From the NCBI GenBank assembly GCA_037043455.1, contig JAWPHD010005102.1, positions 62,001 through 126,000 on the forward strand: a stretch of 64,000 nt of DNA, read 5' to 3'. A program made the translations under genes and the position numbers. The stretch comes from Cyrtodaria siliqua (lineage: Eukaryota > Mollusca > Bivalvia > Adapedonta > Hiatellidae). This document shows, piece after piece, positions 46,692 to 59,039 of the stretch (its first letter is position 1; each line of letters starts with the position of its first letter). The notes under the pieces are model-generated. The model ran no database searches, was not told where the DNA came from, and saw only the letters and a program-made list of their open reading frames with translations.

Positions 46692-46710
46692 CCAATGACG
46701 TCACTTCCGG
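46692..46710 (-). promoter_or_regulatory. CRE/CCAAT plus ETS motif, minus strand
   Basis: On the minus strand CCGGAAGTGACGTCATTGG joins an ETS site (CCGGAAGT), a CRE (TGACGTCA) and an inverted CCAAT. It lies 100 bp upstream of the minus-strand frame starting at 46592 and mirrors the motif at 44618. Confidence 0.45.
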
Positions 46711-47149
46711 TAAGAGTTTTTCCCCTTAGATTTTTTTCGATATTTTAGCAATGCCTGTTCGCCTGTTCGATTTTTATCTTTAAAAACATATTTTCACTGA
46801 ACATACACCAATGGCATAGTAAAAATCGTATTTATAACGATATTTAAACCTTAAAACATATCAAAAGCGTATTTGTTGATTTAAGACCAAGTTCTGCTTT
46901 AAAGAAAACAAAGCCTTGGTCATATTGGCCATGTTGGCTTATCCAATCAGATTGCTTGAATTTCATATTGGCCGAGTTTTTTCATACAGGCTGAGTTTCT
47001 CTCCATATTGGCCTTGTTTTTACCATATGATGCGTGCAGATTCCTGCAAACCTCGGCAGATATTAAGTAGTTAATTAACAATGCTTTATATGACCATTAT
47101 AGAATTTTTCATTCATTTGCAGTTATTTTCTTTGTTTTAAATGATCTTT

Positions 47150-47345
47150 ATCAATATTCCATATATGGTAATATGGAACTATGACATCATAGTTCTCAAA
47201 ATGGTAGCTCCCATATCTGTTTAAGAACAACATTTAAATGGTCATATCTTTTTAGTTTATCATCCGATTTTGATAATTCTTTCATCCTTTTCCAAGCTTT
47301 TCAGAACTCTCAATAATAGAGTTACGTTTGGCTTTGTCCCTATAT
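47150..47345 (+). repeat. Dispersed repeat C, copy 3
   Basis: Contains CATATATGGTAATATGGAAC, GTCATATCTTTTTAG, TTTTGATAATTCTTTCATCC and CCAAGCTTTTCAGAACTCTC, as in the 34.8-kb copy but more diverged. Confidence 0.65.
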
Positions 47346-47349
47346 GCCC

Positions 47350-48060
47350 TTTAAGCTACTGAACGCAAACACGGACGGACAACGCCATAATACGTCCCTA
47401 ATGGCCCATAAACGAACATGATACAGCAGTTTTGCATTTGGAATCTGTCATTCCATTAACAAATAGCCATGACAAAGATACTGAGGGTTAGCATGAAACT
47501 GATCTAACTTGGTCTTTATTTATATATAGATACAACAGTTTGCATTCAGCCCTTGCAATGAAACCAGCACTTTAGATTGTCAAACACATGAAAGGGAGGA
47601 TTGTTCAGTCCATTAAGGACAAATTTAGCTTGACAATGTTGATGGCAATATGATACCAGAGGAATTATACCCTGATAATTATAACTCCATCATTTCTGTT
47701 AGTTATATCCATATTGTCATTAAATTTACAATATCATGGCCAATATATACCCCATTACATTGTCAGAAGTATACATTTTTAAATGGGATATACGAAAAAT
47801 TGTGGAGAACTTTTTGTATATTTTTTTTTTGTAATTTTCTTTTTTATTCGGAATTTCAATTTTATTGATTTTTCATTACAGACTTTAAAATGCATTCAGC
47901 TTAGAACTGTAAATAATAGTAAATAAATTCATAAATTCAGTAACATCTTCGCTATAAAAATAGGATTTCAGTATCCCTGGTAACAACTGACAGGTCAACA
48001 GGAAGCACGTCAAGAAATGTCACATTCTCTAGTGAGGACTTTGTTATCAGGTAATTAGCA
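47350..48060. other. No feature recognised
   Basis: No gene or array is visible. Confidence 0.45.
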
Positions 48061-48062
48061 CG

Positions 48063-48515
48063 ACAGTACAGCTCACGCGAAACCCACACTTTACTCTTTC
48101 AGGTCGCGTGAGGAATTTAGAAATCGCGTACTTAAGCTGAGTTTGATGACAAAACGGATCTGCTTGAAAATTTACTCGTTATATATATCAATCATACAAA
48201 CTTTCTACAGAAAATCTGCACTCGGCATCTTTTCATTGCACTTTTCTAACAAGTTCTTGCATTTTCAAGCGTGCTGACAAACTGAAAAATTGTCGGAATA
48301 ATTCAGATCTTTGTATATTCCCAATAATAAATCATCACAGGTGCACACTCTTGTCTAATTGCATTCTACGTAGAGTAACTCGAGGGTTTGACTAATTGAA
48401 AATGACGTACATTCGCGAAATGGATACTGGATTCAAACACCAACCGCTCATGGCACTCACTACCCCCAAACTGAGTGAATTGAGTGAAATATGGGTTTTG
48501 CGTGAGCTGTACTGT
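48063..48515. mobile_element. 453-bp MITE-like element with 34-bp imperfect TIRs
   Basis: ACAGTACAGCTCACGCGAAA CCCACACTTTACTC (48063-48096) matches the reverse complement of GAGTGAAATATGGGTTTTGC GTGAGCTGTACTGT (48482-48515) with about five mismatches. No coding capacity is seen. Confidence 0.72.
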
Positions 48516-48879
48516 AGATAGAAAAAAAATGTTGTGAAAAATTGTCAAACATTCTGTTGATTTTACTATATGTCACCATATGATAATTAGAGAACAGGAA
48601 AGGTCAATTATTATTCAATTTGATAAAAAGCTGACATCAGTAGGAGAAACTATTGAAAACAACCCAAAAGAGGCATTATATGAGAAATCTCCCTTTTGTA
48701 GGATAATGGTATAGCAATGGCACACAATGTCATGTGTATGACTTCTTGATTACAACATACACAAAAGTACTTGATCCTGATGAATAATATGTTGTACAAC
48801 AGTACACTCCAGTAGTTTAACAACTGTTTTTTCACCATTTTCACAAATATATACTAATATCCTTAGGGTCTAATAGCCA

Positions 48880-49105
48880 TGGCTATTGATAATTGTCATT
48901 GTAATTGACATGTCACATGGCTTTTGATAACTGTCATTGTAATTGACATGTCACATGGCTAGTGATAATTGTCATTGTAATTGACATGTCACATGGCTAG
49001 TGATAATTGTCACTGTAATTGACATGTCACATGGCTATTGATAATTGTCAATGTATTTGACATGTCACAAGGCTATTGATTATTGTAATTGTAATTGACA
49101 TTGTA
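48880..49105. repeat. 38-bp tandem repeat, about 6 copies
   Basis: The unit is ACATGGCTATTGATAATTGT plus CATTGTAATTGACATGTC, with GACATGTC palindromes. Confidence 0.93.
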
Positions 49106-49119
49106 ATCCATTTACATTT

Positions 49120-52100
49120 CAACTAGGTAACTTGCACCACTTGTAACAGAAATCCATTATTTACAGGATAGATGTTCAAACATTAATATTGGTAGTAAAA
49201 CAGTTTACGGGTAACTAGTACCACTTGTAACAGAACCCATTATTTACAGGATTGATGTTCAAACATTAATATTGGTAGTAAAACAGTTTATGGGTAACTA
49301 GCACCACTTGTAACAGAAATCCATTATTTACAGGATTGATGTTCAAACATTAATATTGGTAGTAAAACAGTTTATGGGTAACTAGCACCACTTGTAACAG
49401 AAATCCATTATTTACAGGTTAGATGTTCAAACATTAATATTGGTAGTAAAACAGTTTACGGGTAACTAGTACCACTTGTAACAGAACCCATTATTTACAG
49501 GATTGATGTTCAAACATTAATATTGGTAGTAAAACTGTTTATGGGTAACTAGCACCACTTGTAACAGAAATCCATTATTTACAGGATCAATGTTCAAACA
49601 TTAATATTGGTAGTAAAACAGTTTATGGGTAACTAGCACCACTTGTAACAGAAATCCATTATTTACAGGATCAATGTTCAAACATTAATATTGGTAGTAA
49701 AACAGTTTATGGGTAACTAGCACCACTTGTAACAGAAATCCATTATTTACAGGATTGATGTTCAAACATTAATATTGGTAGTAAAACAGTTTACGGGTAA
49801 CTAGTACCACTTGTAACAGAACCCATTATTTACAGGATTGATGTTCAAACATTAATATTGGTAGTAAAACAGTTTATGGGTAACTAGCACCACTTGTAAC
49901 AGAAATCCATTATTTACAGGATAGATGTTCAAACATTAATATTGGTAGTAAAACAGTTTACGGGTAACTAGTACCACTTGTAACAGAACCCATTATTTAC
50001 AGGATTGATGTTCAAACATTAATATTGGTAGTAAAACAGTTCATGGGTAACTAGCACCACTTGTAACAGAAATCCATTATTTACAGGATTGATGTTCAAA
50101 CATTAATATTGGTAGTAAAACAGTTTACGGGTAACTAGCACCACTTGTAACAGAAACCCATTATTTACAGGATTGATGTTCAAACATTAATATTGGTAGT
50201 AAAACTGTTTATGGGTAACTAGCACCACTTGTAACAGAAATACATAATTTACAGGATCAATGTTCAAACATTAATATTGGTAGTAAAACTGTTTATGGGT
50301 AACTAGCACCACTTGTAACAGAAATCCATTATTTACAGGATCAATGTTCAAACATTAATATTGGTAGTAAAACTGTTTATGGGTAACTAGCACCACTTGT
50401 AACAGAAATACATTATTTACAGGATCAATGTTCAAACATTAATATTGGTATTAAAACTGTTTATGGGTAACTAGCACCACTTGTAACAGAAATCCATTAT
50501 TTACAGGATCAATGTTCAAACATTAATATTGGTAGTAAAACAGTTTACGGGTAACTAGCACCACTTGTAACAGAAACCCATTATTTACAGGATTGATGTT
50601 CAAACATTAATATTGGTAGTAAAACAGTTTACGGGTAACTAGCACCACTTGTAACAGAAACCCATTATTTACAGGATTGATGTTCAAACATTAATATTGG
50701 TAGTAAAACTGTTTATGGGTAACTAGCACCACTTGTAACAGAAATACATTATTTACAGGATCAATGTTCAAACATTAATATTGGTAGTAAAACTGTTTAT
50801 GGGTAACTAGCACCACTTGTAACAGAAATCCATTATTTACAGGATCAATGTTCAAACATTAATATTGGTAGTAAAACTGTTTATGGGTAACTAGCACCAC
50901 TTGTAACAGAAATACATTATTTACAGGATCAATGTTCAAACATTAATATTGGTAGTAAAACTGTTTATGGGTAACTAGCACCACTTGTAACAGAAATCCA
51001 TTATTTACAGGATCAATGTTCAAACATTAATATTGGTAGTAAAACTGTTTATGGGTAACTAGCACCACTTGTAACAGAAATCCATTATTTACAGGATCAA
51101 TGTTCAAACATTAATATTGGTAGTAAAACTGTTTATGGGTAACTAGCACCACTTGTAACAGAAATCCATTATTTACAGGATCAATGTTCAAACATTAATA
51201 TTGGTAGTAAAACTGTTTATGGGTAACTAGCACCACTTGTAACAGAAATCCATTATTTACAGGATTGATGTTCAAACATTAATATTGGTAGTAAAACTGT
51301 TTATGGGTAACTAGCACCACTTGTAACAGAAATCCATTATTTACAGGATCAATGTTCAAACATTAATATTGGTAGTAAAACTGTTTATGGGTAACTAGCA
51401 CCACTTGTAACAGAAATCCATTATTTACAGGATTGATGTTCAAACATTAATATTGGTAGTAAAACTGTTTATGGGTAACTAGCACCACTTGTAACAGAAA
51501 TCCATTATTTACAGGATCAATGTTCAAACATTAATATTGGTAGTAAAACTGTTTATGGGTAACTAGCACCACTTGTAACAGAAATCCATTATTTACAGGA
51601 TTGATGTTCAAACATTAATATTGGTAGTAAAACTGTTTATGGGTAACTAGCACCACTTGTAACAGAAATCCATTATTTACAGGATCAATGTTCAAACATT
51701 AATATTGGTAGTAAAACTGTTTATGGGTAACTAGCACCACTTGTAACAGAAATCCATTATTTACAGGATTGATGTTCAAACATTAATATTGGTAGTAAAA
51801 CTGTTTATGGGTAACTAGCACCACTTGTAACAGAAATCCATTATTTACAGGATCAATGTTCAAACATTAATATTGGTAGTAAAACTGTTTATGGGTAACT
51901 AGCACCACTTGTAACAGAAATCCATTATTTACAGGATCAATGTTCAAACATTAATATTGGTAGTAAAACTGTTTATGGGTAACTAGCACCACTTGTAACA
52001 GAAATCCATTATTTACAGGATCAATGTTCAAACATTAATATTGGTAGTAAAACTGTTTATGGGTAACTAGCACCACTTGTAACAGAAATCCATTATTTAC

Positions 52101-52622
52101 AGGATCAATGTTCAAACATTAATATTGGTAGTAAAACTGTTTATGGGTAACTAGCACCACTTGTAACAGAAATACATTATTTACAGGATTGATGTTCAAA
52201 CATTAATATTGGTAGTAAAACTGTTTATGGGTAACTAGCACCACTTGTAACAGAAATCCATTATTTACAGGATTGATGTTCAAACATTAATATTGGTAGT
52301 AAAACTGTTTATGGGTAACTAGCACCACTTGTAACAGAAATCCATTATTTACAGGATCAATGTTCAAACATTAATATTGGTAGTAAAACTGTTTATGGGT
52401 AACTAGCACCACTTGTAACAGAAATCCATTATTTACAGGATAGATGTTCAAACATTAATATTGGTAGTAAAACTGTTTATGGGTAACTAGCACCACTTGT
52501 AACAGAAATCCATTATTTACAGGATCAATGTTCAAACATTAATATTGGTAGTAAAACTGTTTATGGGTAACTAGCACCACTTGTAACAGAAATCCATTAT
52601 TTACAGGATTGATGTTCAAACA
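49120..52622. repeat. 84-bp satellite, about 42 copies
   Basis: The unit is GGGTAACTAGCACCACTTGT, AACAGAAATCCATTATTTAC, AGGATTGATGTTCAAACATT, AATATTGGTAGTAAAACTGT, TTAT. The period is 84 bp (83 in units with AGAACCC). The left third mixes ACGGGTAACTAGTACC variants with ordinary units, while the right two thirds are nearly uniform and alternate GATTGATG with GATCAATG. No reading frame is open across it. Diverged units continue after the MITE at 52627 (52790-52960 and 53230-53300), and a lone fragment of about 30 bp lies at 56415-56444. Confidence 0.97.
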
Positions 52623-52626
52623 TTAA

Positions 52627-52787
52627 CACTTAACCCACTATAATAGCCTTGCATCCATAGTAAACCCAGATCAGCATGTGAGCAACTCGCAACTCCCAAA
52701 ACACCCCTTTGTCACATAAATGGAATGGTCCTTATTCAAAGAAAGAACAGACCATTATATATATATATATATGTAGCAGGTTAAGGG
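52627..52787. mobile_element. piggyBac-like MITE, copy 3, inserted in the satellite
   Basis: TTAA flanks both sides (52623-52626 and 52788-52791). The left end is CACTTAACCCACTA; the right end in reverse complement is CCCTTAACCTGCTA. The surrounding satellite unit reads ACATTAATATTGG in other copies, so the empty site has a single TTAA. This proves the 4-bp target duplication. The 161-bp interior includes an (AT)n run. Confidence 0.93.
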
Positions 52788-52950
52788 TTAATATTGGTAG
52801 TAAAACAGTTTGCTGGCTTTAATACCACTTCCAATGGAAATCCAACACTGGTATAACACATTTGCATGATTGAAAGTTTAACCTTTTCCTATAAACACTA
52901 ACATCGCTTGTTACATAAATACACTAAATCACTTTCAGTTGAATGTTTAA

Positions 52951-53200
52951 CCTTGGACTTTATAGTTGCACCAACAGCTGAGGTCATATGGCGACTTTTC
53001 CAGCTTCCATTAGTGGAGGAAGATCCCAGGTGCCCCATCGGGCAATTTTCGTGCACGGGCGGGCACTTGGGTAGGACCACCAATGTTCCACAAGCCAGCT
53101 GGATAGCTTCCTCACATAAAGATTCCTAGGCCCATAAGGAATCGAACCAACAGCGTTGAGGGGTAAGAGATTTCAAGTTAGAGACTCGTAATGTCCGGAA
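52951..53200 (-). mobile_element. tRNA-derived SINE family 1, copy D (old)
   Basis: In reverse complement it matches copies A and B: GGTTCGATTCC, CTTTATGTGAGGAAGCTATC, GTGCCCGCCCGTGCACGAAA and CATATGACCTCAGCTGTTGG. Box A is degraded and there are more substitutions than in A and B. Confidence 0.88.
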
Positions 53201-53300
53201 TGAACATGTGACTTTTAATCATTACTGATAGTTTAAAAGTTTACGGAAAGGTAACACCACTTGTAACAGAAATCCTCTTCAACGCTTTTCATTTTCTCTT

Positions 53301-53388
53301 ACAGGATTATATGTTTAATCTTACAGGATTATATGTTTAATCTTACAGGATTATATGTTTAATCTTACAGGATTATATGTTTAATCTT
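53301..53388. repeat. 22-bp tandem repeat, 4 copies
   Basis: TTACAGGATTATATGTTTAA TC is repeated four times. It resembles the TTACAGGATTGATGTTCAAA segment of the 84-bp satellite and may derive from it. Confidence 0.92.
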
Positions 53389-53444
53389 TTTCTATAAACA
53401 TGTTACTTGCTTCACTCGAGTTAAGCTTACATAATTAAACTTTT

Positions 53445-54935
53445 AACCAGAAACTGACACAACTCAATCAAGAAATGTTTGCAAATTGAAATAATACTGA
53501 ATTCAATCTAAAACTTTATCATTTACAATTTGAGACACTGAACTCAATTTTAATCTTTCACATTTACAAATTGAGATGCTGAATTGAATTTAATCTTTCA
53601 CATATACAAATAGAGATATTAAATTCAATTTTAACCTTTCACATTTACAAATTGAGACTCTGAATTCAATTTTAATCTATCCCATTTACAAACTGAGACA
53701 TTGAATTTAATTTTAACCTTTCACATTTACAAATTGAGACGCCGAATTCAATTTTAATATTTCACATTTACAAATTGAGACACTGAAATACATTTTAAAC
53801 TTTCACATTTACAAAATGAAACACTGAATTCAATTTTAATCATTCAAGTTTACAAATTGAAACACTGAATTCAATGTAATCGTTCACATTTACAAATTGA
53901 GACACTGAATTCAATTTCAATCTTCCACATTTACAAATTGAGACACTGAAATAAATTTTAATCTTTCACATTTACAAATTGAGACACTGAAATAAATTTT
54001 AATCTTTCACATTTACAAATTGAGACACTGAATTCAATTTCAATCTTTCACATTTACAAATTGAGACACTGAATTCAATTTCAATCTTCCACATTTACAA
54101 ATTGAGACACTGAAATAAATTTTAATCTTTCACATTTACAAATTGAGACACTGAAATAAATTTTAATCTTTCACATTTACAAATTGAGACACTGAATTTA
54201 CTTTTAATCTTTCACATTTACAAACTGAGACACTTAATTCAATTTTAATATTTCACATTTACAAATTGAGACACTGAATTGAATTTAAATCTTTCAGATT
54301 TACAAATTGAGACACTGAATTCAATTTCAATCTTTCACATTTACAAATTGAGACACGTACTGAAATACATTTTAAACTTTCACATTTACAAAATGAAACA
54401 CTGAATTCAATTTTAATCATTCAAGTTTACAAATTGAAACACTGAATTCAATGTAATCGTTCACATTTACAAATTGAGACACTGAATTCAATTTCAATCT
54501 TCCACATTTACAAATTGAGACACTGAAATAAATTTTAATTTTTTAACATTTACAAATTGAGACACTGAAATCAATTTCAATCTTTAACATTTACAAATTG
54601 AGACACTGAATTCAATTTCAATCTTTCACATTTACAAATTTAGACACTGAATTCAATTTCAATCTTTCACATTTACAAATTGAAACACTGAATTCAATGT
54701 AATCGTTCACATTTACAAATTGAGACACTGAATTCAATTTCAATCTTCCACATTTACAAATTGAGACACTGAAATAAATTTTAATTTTTTAACATTTACA
54801 AATTGAGACACTGAATTCAATTTCAATCTTTCACATTTACAGATTGAGACACTGAATTTACTTTTAATCTTTGAATGACAGACACATTTACAGATTGAGA
54901 AACGGATTTACTTTTAATCTCTGACATTTACCAAC
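53445..54935. repeat. 41-bp minisatellite, about 36 copies
   Basis: The unit is CACATTTACAAATTGAGACA plus CTGAATTCAATTTTAATCTT plus T. Variants AAATAAATTTTAATC and TTCAATGTAATCG recur in ordered blocks (53770-53960 resembles 54360-54540). The core AAATTGAGACRCTRAATTCA also occurs in MITE family D (near 62683), and three further units lie at 62222-62340. Confidence 0.95.
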
Positions 54936-55052
54936 TGGAAGCAGTCAAGCAAGAAATGTAGCTTTCACAGCGTACAGTCAACCAAAAACACGCATTATAA
55001 CAAACAACAATTAATGCTGCTAAGAAGCAAAGCATGTAACAGTACAAACATA

Positions 55053-55245
55053 TTTTTTTTGTGGTAGAGGCACACCACCCACTTTTCCTGGATAGAACCA
55101 GTAGTGTACACCTCCCACCATCCCTATGAATCAACACTTCCTCACTTACAAGTCAAGCTCCCAGTGGGATTTGAACCCACAGCGGTGAGGTTGAAGGTTT
55201 ACAACGTAACGTCGTTAACCATTTGGCCACGGAGATGCTTGCCTT
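55053..55245 (-). mobile_element. tRNA-derived SINE, family 2, copy 2
   Basis: On the minus strand: AAGCATCTCCGTGGCCAAAT and GGTTAACGAC (box A region), GTGGGTTCAAATCCCACTGG (box B), CTTGTAAGTGAGGAAGTG, GGTTCTATCCAGG, and an A-rich tail GTGCCTCTACCACAAAAAAA. The body shares GTGAGGAAG and GGTTCTAYCCAGG with family 1, so the families are related. Confidence 0.82.
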
Positions 55246-55589
55246 GGAACAGACAGTGGCAGAGAGAAAAGTTGTTGGGTGTTAAACCAGATTCTTATAA
55301 GGTGCATTAAACCTCACTCTTACCCTTTTGTCTCCCAATAAAACAAAATAGTGTAAATAAGAAAATTGCCTGCTAGGATATATTCTCTAACAATCAAGGC
55401 AGCGTTAATAGGCAATATAAGTAAAACACATAGATGATCATGTATATATGCATATACAAAAAGTCTAGAAAGCCATAAAGCAAGTACTCATTGACTTGGC
55501 GGAAGCCAGAACGACAAGAGAACAAACCATTAAAGGTATGACAAGACACAAATTTAGACAAACATCAAAATAATGCTATCTCCTTTGAG

Positions 55590-56126
55590 GATTTAGGTAG
55601 ACATCATCATAGGGTCCACAATCTGTCTTGTCATTGCCCAATCAAAGAGGAAAGCATAGTGGCAAACTATAAATGGCTCAAACACTAAACATGCAGTGCA
55701 TTGCAAAATGATAGCCTCATAACCTCTTTTTAACAAGTTTAATAAAATGTGTATGTAAGTGACAATGACCAAGAACCTTATGAAGTTTGCAAATCACGTC
55801 ATTATAGAAGTGAGGTTAAGATAGTCTGTGTCATAGGAGAGTTCTTAAATTACTTTTATATTTTAAAAGGAAGATCAGGGTTAAGATAATAACATTCAAC
55901 AAAGATTTTTTTGAAGTTTATGGTAAGAGTAGCTCTGGTGGAGTATCTTCTTAGTTATACAAATACTATGAATATTGAAGTCAACACGACTACAAGCTCT
56001 AGGAAAACAAATAAGTTGAGAAACATAACCCCCATAGGAAAAAAAAGTATGATAGTTGACCTTTGGAAACGGCTGAGCACGACACATACGAAATATTGCA
56101 GTCTGAATTTGATAGAGACTGTTCAT
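55590..56126 (-). pseudogene. Penelope-like RT C-terminal part, frameshifted
   Basis: 56126-55905 encodes 'YGGYVSQLICFPRACSRVDF' and 'LHQSYSYHKLQK', the thumb-side block following the RT palm in this family. Downstream, stops and shifts break the frame, but 'CTACLVFEPFIVCHYAFLF' and 'DPMMMST' are still readable near 55720-55596. This is the usual end of these proteins in molluscs and cnidarians as I know them. No GIY-YIG domain is visible. Confidence 0.65.
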
Positions 56127-56444
56127 GAGCAGTAGTGAAATATGCTAGCTACCGCTCCATCCTCTAGCCCCGAGTTGAGCAGCACTCAAAATTCATAAAA
56201 TCAATAGTACAAAATTTAAACCATCCCAAAGATGGCATGCATATGGCGGTGGACATGGAGTGTACTGCATCTCCATGTCGTATGGTCCCAGTAACTAATA
56301 AAATAAAATGCTCCGAAGAGAGAAATAAACATAATGGAATTTAGTTTGGAGCAGCGGTTATGAAGCCTGCATATCAAAAAGCAAACAACATATCCTATGA
56401 GTGGTTAAACAAATTAGTAAAACTGTTTATGGGTAACTAGCACC

Positions 56445-56682
56445 TTTTATCGGAACTTGCTCGGGAAACATCCCAATCTAAGTGGGGATTATTACCAATA
56501 ACAAAATTAAAATCATCTCTCTTGTCATAGAGTTTGCTAATTATTTCTCCATTTTTTATAGAGAGATTTAAATCTAGAAAAGAAGTATCAGTATCAAAAA
56601 TGTTAGCTTTGTTAAGGTGAATTTCTGTAGGATAGATAGTGTTAACAATAGTAAAAAAGAAAGGGTTGCCAATGTTAATATC
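56445..56682 (-). pseudogene. Penelope-like RT, segment after the catalytic YLDD
   Basis: It encodes 'INIGNPFFFTIVNTIYPTEI', 'HLNKANIFDTDTSFLDLNLS' and 'YDKRDDFNFVIGNNPHLDWD'. The LDL motif and 'KxYDKRDDFNF' are hallmarks of this RT group. The segment begins right where the YLDD of the 60.65-kb piece ends, split by the 4-kb insertion. Beyond 56445 it meets a fragment of the 84-bp satellite. Confidence 0.72.
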
Positions 56683-57957
56683 CCCTACAAAATAAACGAG
56701 CTTATATTTTAGATATTTAAAGAGCACGCCACGAGCTAGTTACGACCTCATAACAAGCACGGATTTGGAACGATTACGAGCACGTGACAAGCTCGTGACA
56801 AGCATTTCACGAGCTCCATATTATGTTAGCCACAAGCTTGTAGTATGCGCACGCTGAGCTCGTGATGAGCACGCCACAAGCTCGTGACAAGCACACGCGA
56901 GCTCTGCCATGAGCTCATCGCCAGATTGTGACGAGCATCCGCGAGCTCGTGACAAGCACGCGCGAGCTCACTGCAGGCTTTGCCATGAGCTCGTCGCGAG
57001 CTTGTGACAAGCACGTTGCGGGCTTTGCCAGAAGCTCGTAACGAGCTCGTCGCGAACTCATCTCGAGCTACCTATTGGAATTTTGCACGCATTTAATTGT
57101 ATATATAGATGCTACCATATAGGTAGTATGGGATATGCCTGCATTAGGTAAGACTATTATTGCAACGATTATAGGACCATTGGATATTGCTAGGATTTCC
57201 TAGGAATTCCAAGTTCTCTACAAAAACATAAAGCAGAAACAATATACCGGTAAGATCTTTTTGGACTTGCATTGCTGGTGACAATGATAACAAAATATTC
57301 ATATTTTTTATTTTATTTTTAATAAAATAAATTTTACAGCAACCTATTTGACACTGGCTTATACAAAGTTTTCTTGATATCTTGTGTTTAAACTAAATTA
57401 TTCTTTTAGAAAAAAATATATTTAAAATTAATTGGATGTTCTTACAGGTTGAATTTGCATCATTTCAACATCTGCCCAATAGCATAAATATTATCAATTT
57501 AAGCTTAAACCATTTTACAATCATTAAAATAAAAAACACTACAAAATAATGTACTTATAGTGCATATAACCATATGAAAGAATCCTAAATCTTGGTTCCC
57601 GATAATTTGTTCATCCTGTGTTTCTTGGTTCATGCTAAGGTCTGACATATTCTGAAAGAAAATACACAGATCATATTCCTATTTACCATATACTTTAAGA
57701 TTAAAAATAAAAGGCAAATCTAGAATTTAAAGGTGGATAAAATATGACAATTAGCCAAGTGCTGCAATTCTAGCCTAAATGTAATGTGGCCAATCTACTT
57801 TTTCAACATATTTTTTAAAAAGGAGAGCAGAATTATCAGATAAGACTAGTTGCTCTTATTATTGATTTCAACTTGGAACAGTAAACTAGTTATCAGAGAA
57901 TTAGTAGCTTAATGTCTACTGCAATTCCGAAAGATACAAGATACATGGGAAACTTAC

Positions 57958-58060
57958 TTTTACATGCTAAATATGGAACATGTTTCCTCCAAGACTTCAT
58001 CTCCTGGTTTGTCTGGTTCCAGCCCCTCATGGCCCCTAATGAAAGCAGTCTCTTTCAGTT
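57958..58060 (-). CDS. Possible terminal coding exon inside the 4-kb element
   Basis: On the minus strand an acceptor (ATACTTTTTTAG|AACTG) opens a 103-nt exon. Only one phase is open, and it encodes 'LKETAFIRGHEGLEPDKPGD' then 'EVLEETCSIFSM' and a TAA just before a good donor (AAAA|GTAAGTTT). A second exon with a strong acceptor (TTTTCTTTCAG|AATATG, at 57651) would then be 3' UTR. An upstream donor CAG|GTATGT lies near 58437. The composition looks protein-like, but I recognise no family. It may be the end of an unidentified gene carried by the element. Confidence 0.3.
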
Positions 58061-58449
58061 CTAAAAAAGTATTTTTTTAGTTTATTACAAGTGAATTTAA
58101 ATCACTGTCATGTGAAAACATATACAAGTCATGTTTAAGAACAATTAAGTCATATTTATGAGTTGTTTATATCATCTGTTTTAAAGAGGTTTGGATAAAT
58201 CTCTTCTTCACCATGGGTGTCCATAACAGCGAAAATAGGCCAAGTGATTATAGGAAGATGTTGACATCTGCTTCAGCAGCTTTTAAAATAGTCAAACTTT
58301 CCAAAATATAATGAACAATAAGTCTAAGCTTTCTACTTTCAAATAAATATAAAATTAATTCACTGGCAATCTGAGACATTTCACAATCTTTGATGAACAT
58401 TACTTGTATTGATAATTTGAAGTAGATTAGTACATACCTGACTGTAAAC

Positions 58450-59030
58450 ATCACATTTCATTCTACTCAGTACTGTAGTCAAGCTTCTGTCTTATCTATT
58501 ATCCTTCAGTAAAATATAGCCAGTCACTTGTATCCAACAGAATCAAGAGTTTCAATACAAATGATTTCACAATTTAGTGCTTCATTAAATAAGATAATAA
58601 ACAAATACATGTGCCCAACATGTTAGAAATATTCAAAATGGCCAGTATTTTGATTAACCAATCAACTCTCTTCAGATCAGGGGTAACATTAAGGTTAATT
58701 CAGAGTATATTATGCTAAATGTACCACTAATGAATGGCCAATAGATGGACATAATCCTCTTATCACCTCACATCTGGCAATGATTCTCTTGGGAATTTAT
58801 CCTGACTTGCCAATACAAAGGGCTACATTAAGACCGTTCTGTGTTTTTAGTATTTTAGAAACATGACTGTATCTGATACATGTACATTGTGTTTATTATA
58901 CAGGTGTTTGAACATCATTTGACTGTGTAGCCAATTCAAAGAAAACAGTGATCAATTATTTATATTATTATAATTAATTTTCAATCAATGTTAATTTTAT
59001 TATAATTTCTTTTTTAATTTTATTAATGGT
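58450..59030. other. No exon recognised
   Basis: AT-rich interior of the 4-kb element. No transposase motif is seen on either strand. Confidence 0.4.
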
Positions 59031-59039
59031 TGTTGTTCT

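Noticed and set aside
55160..55245. Functional tRNA gene on the minus strand
   Set aside because: It is the head of a family 2 SINE, with an A-rich tail downstream and no proper acceptor stem.
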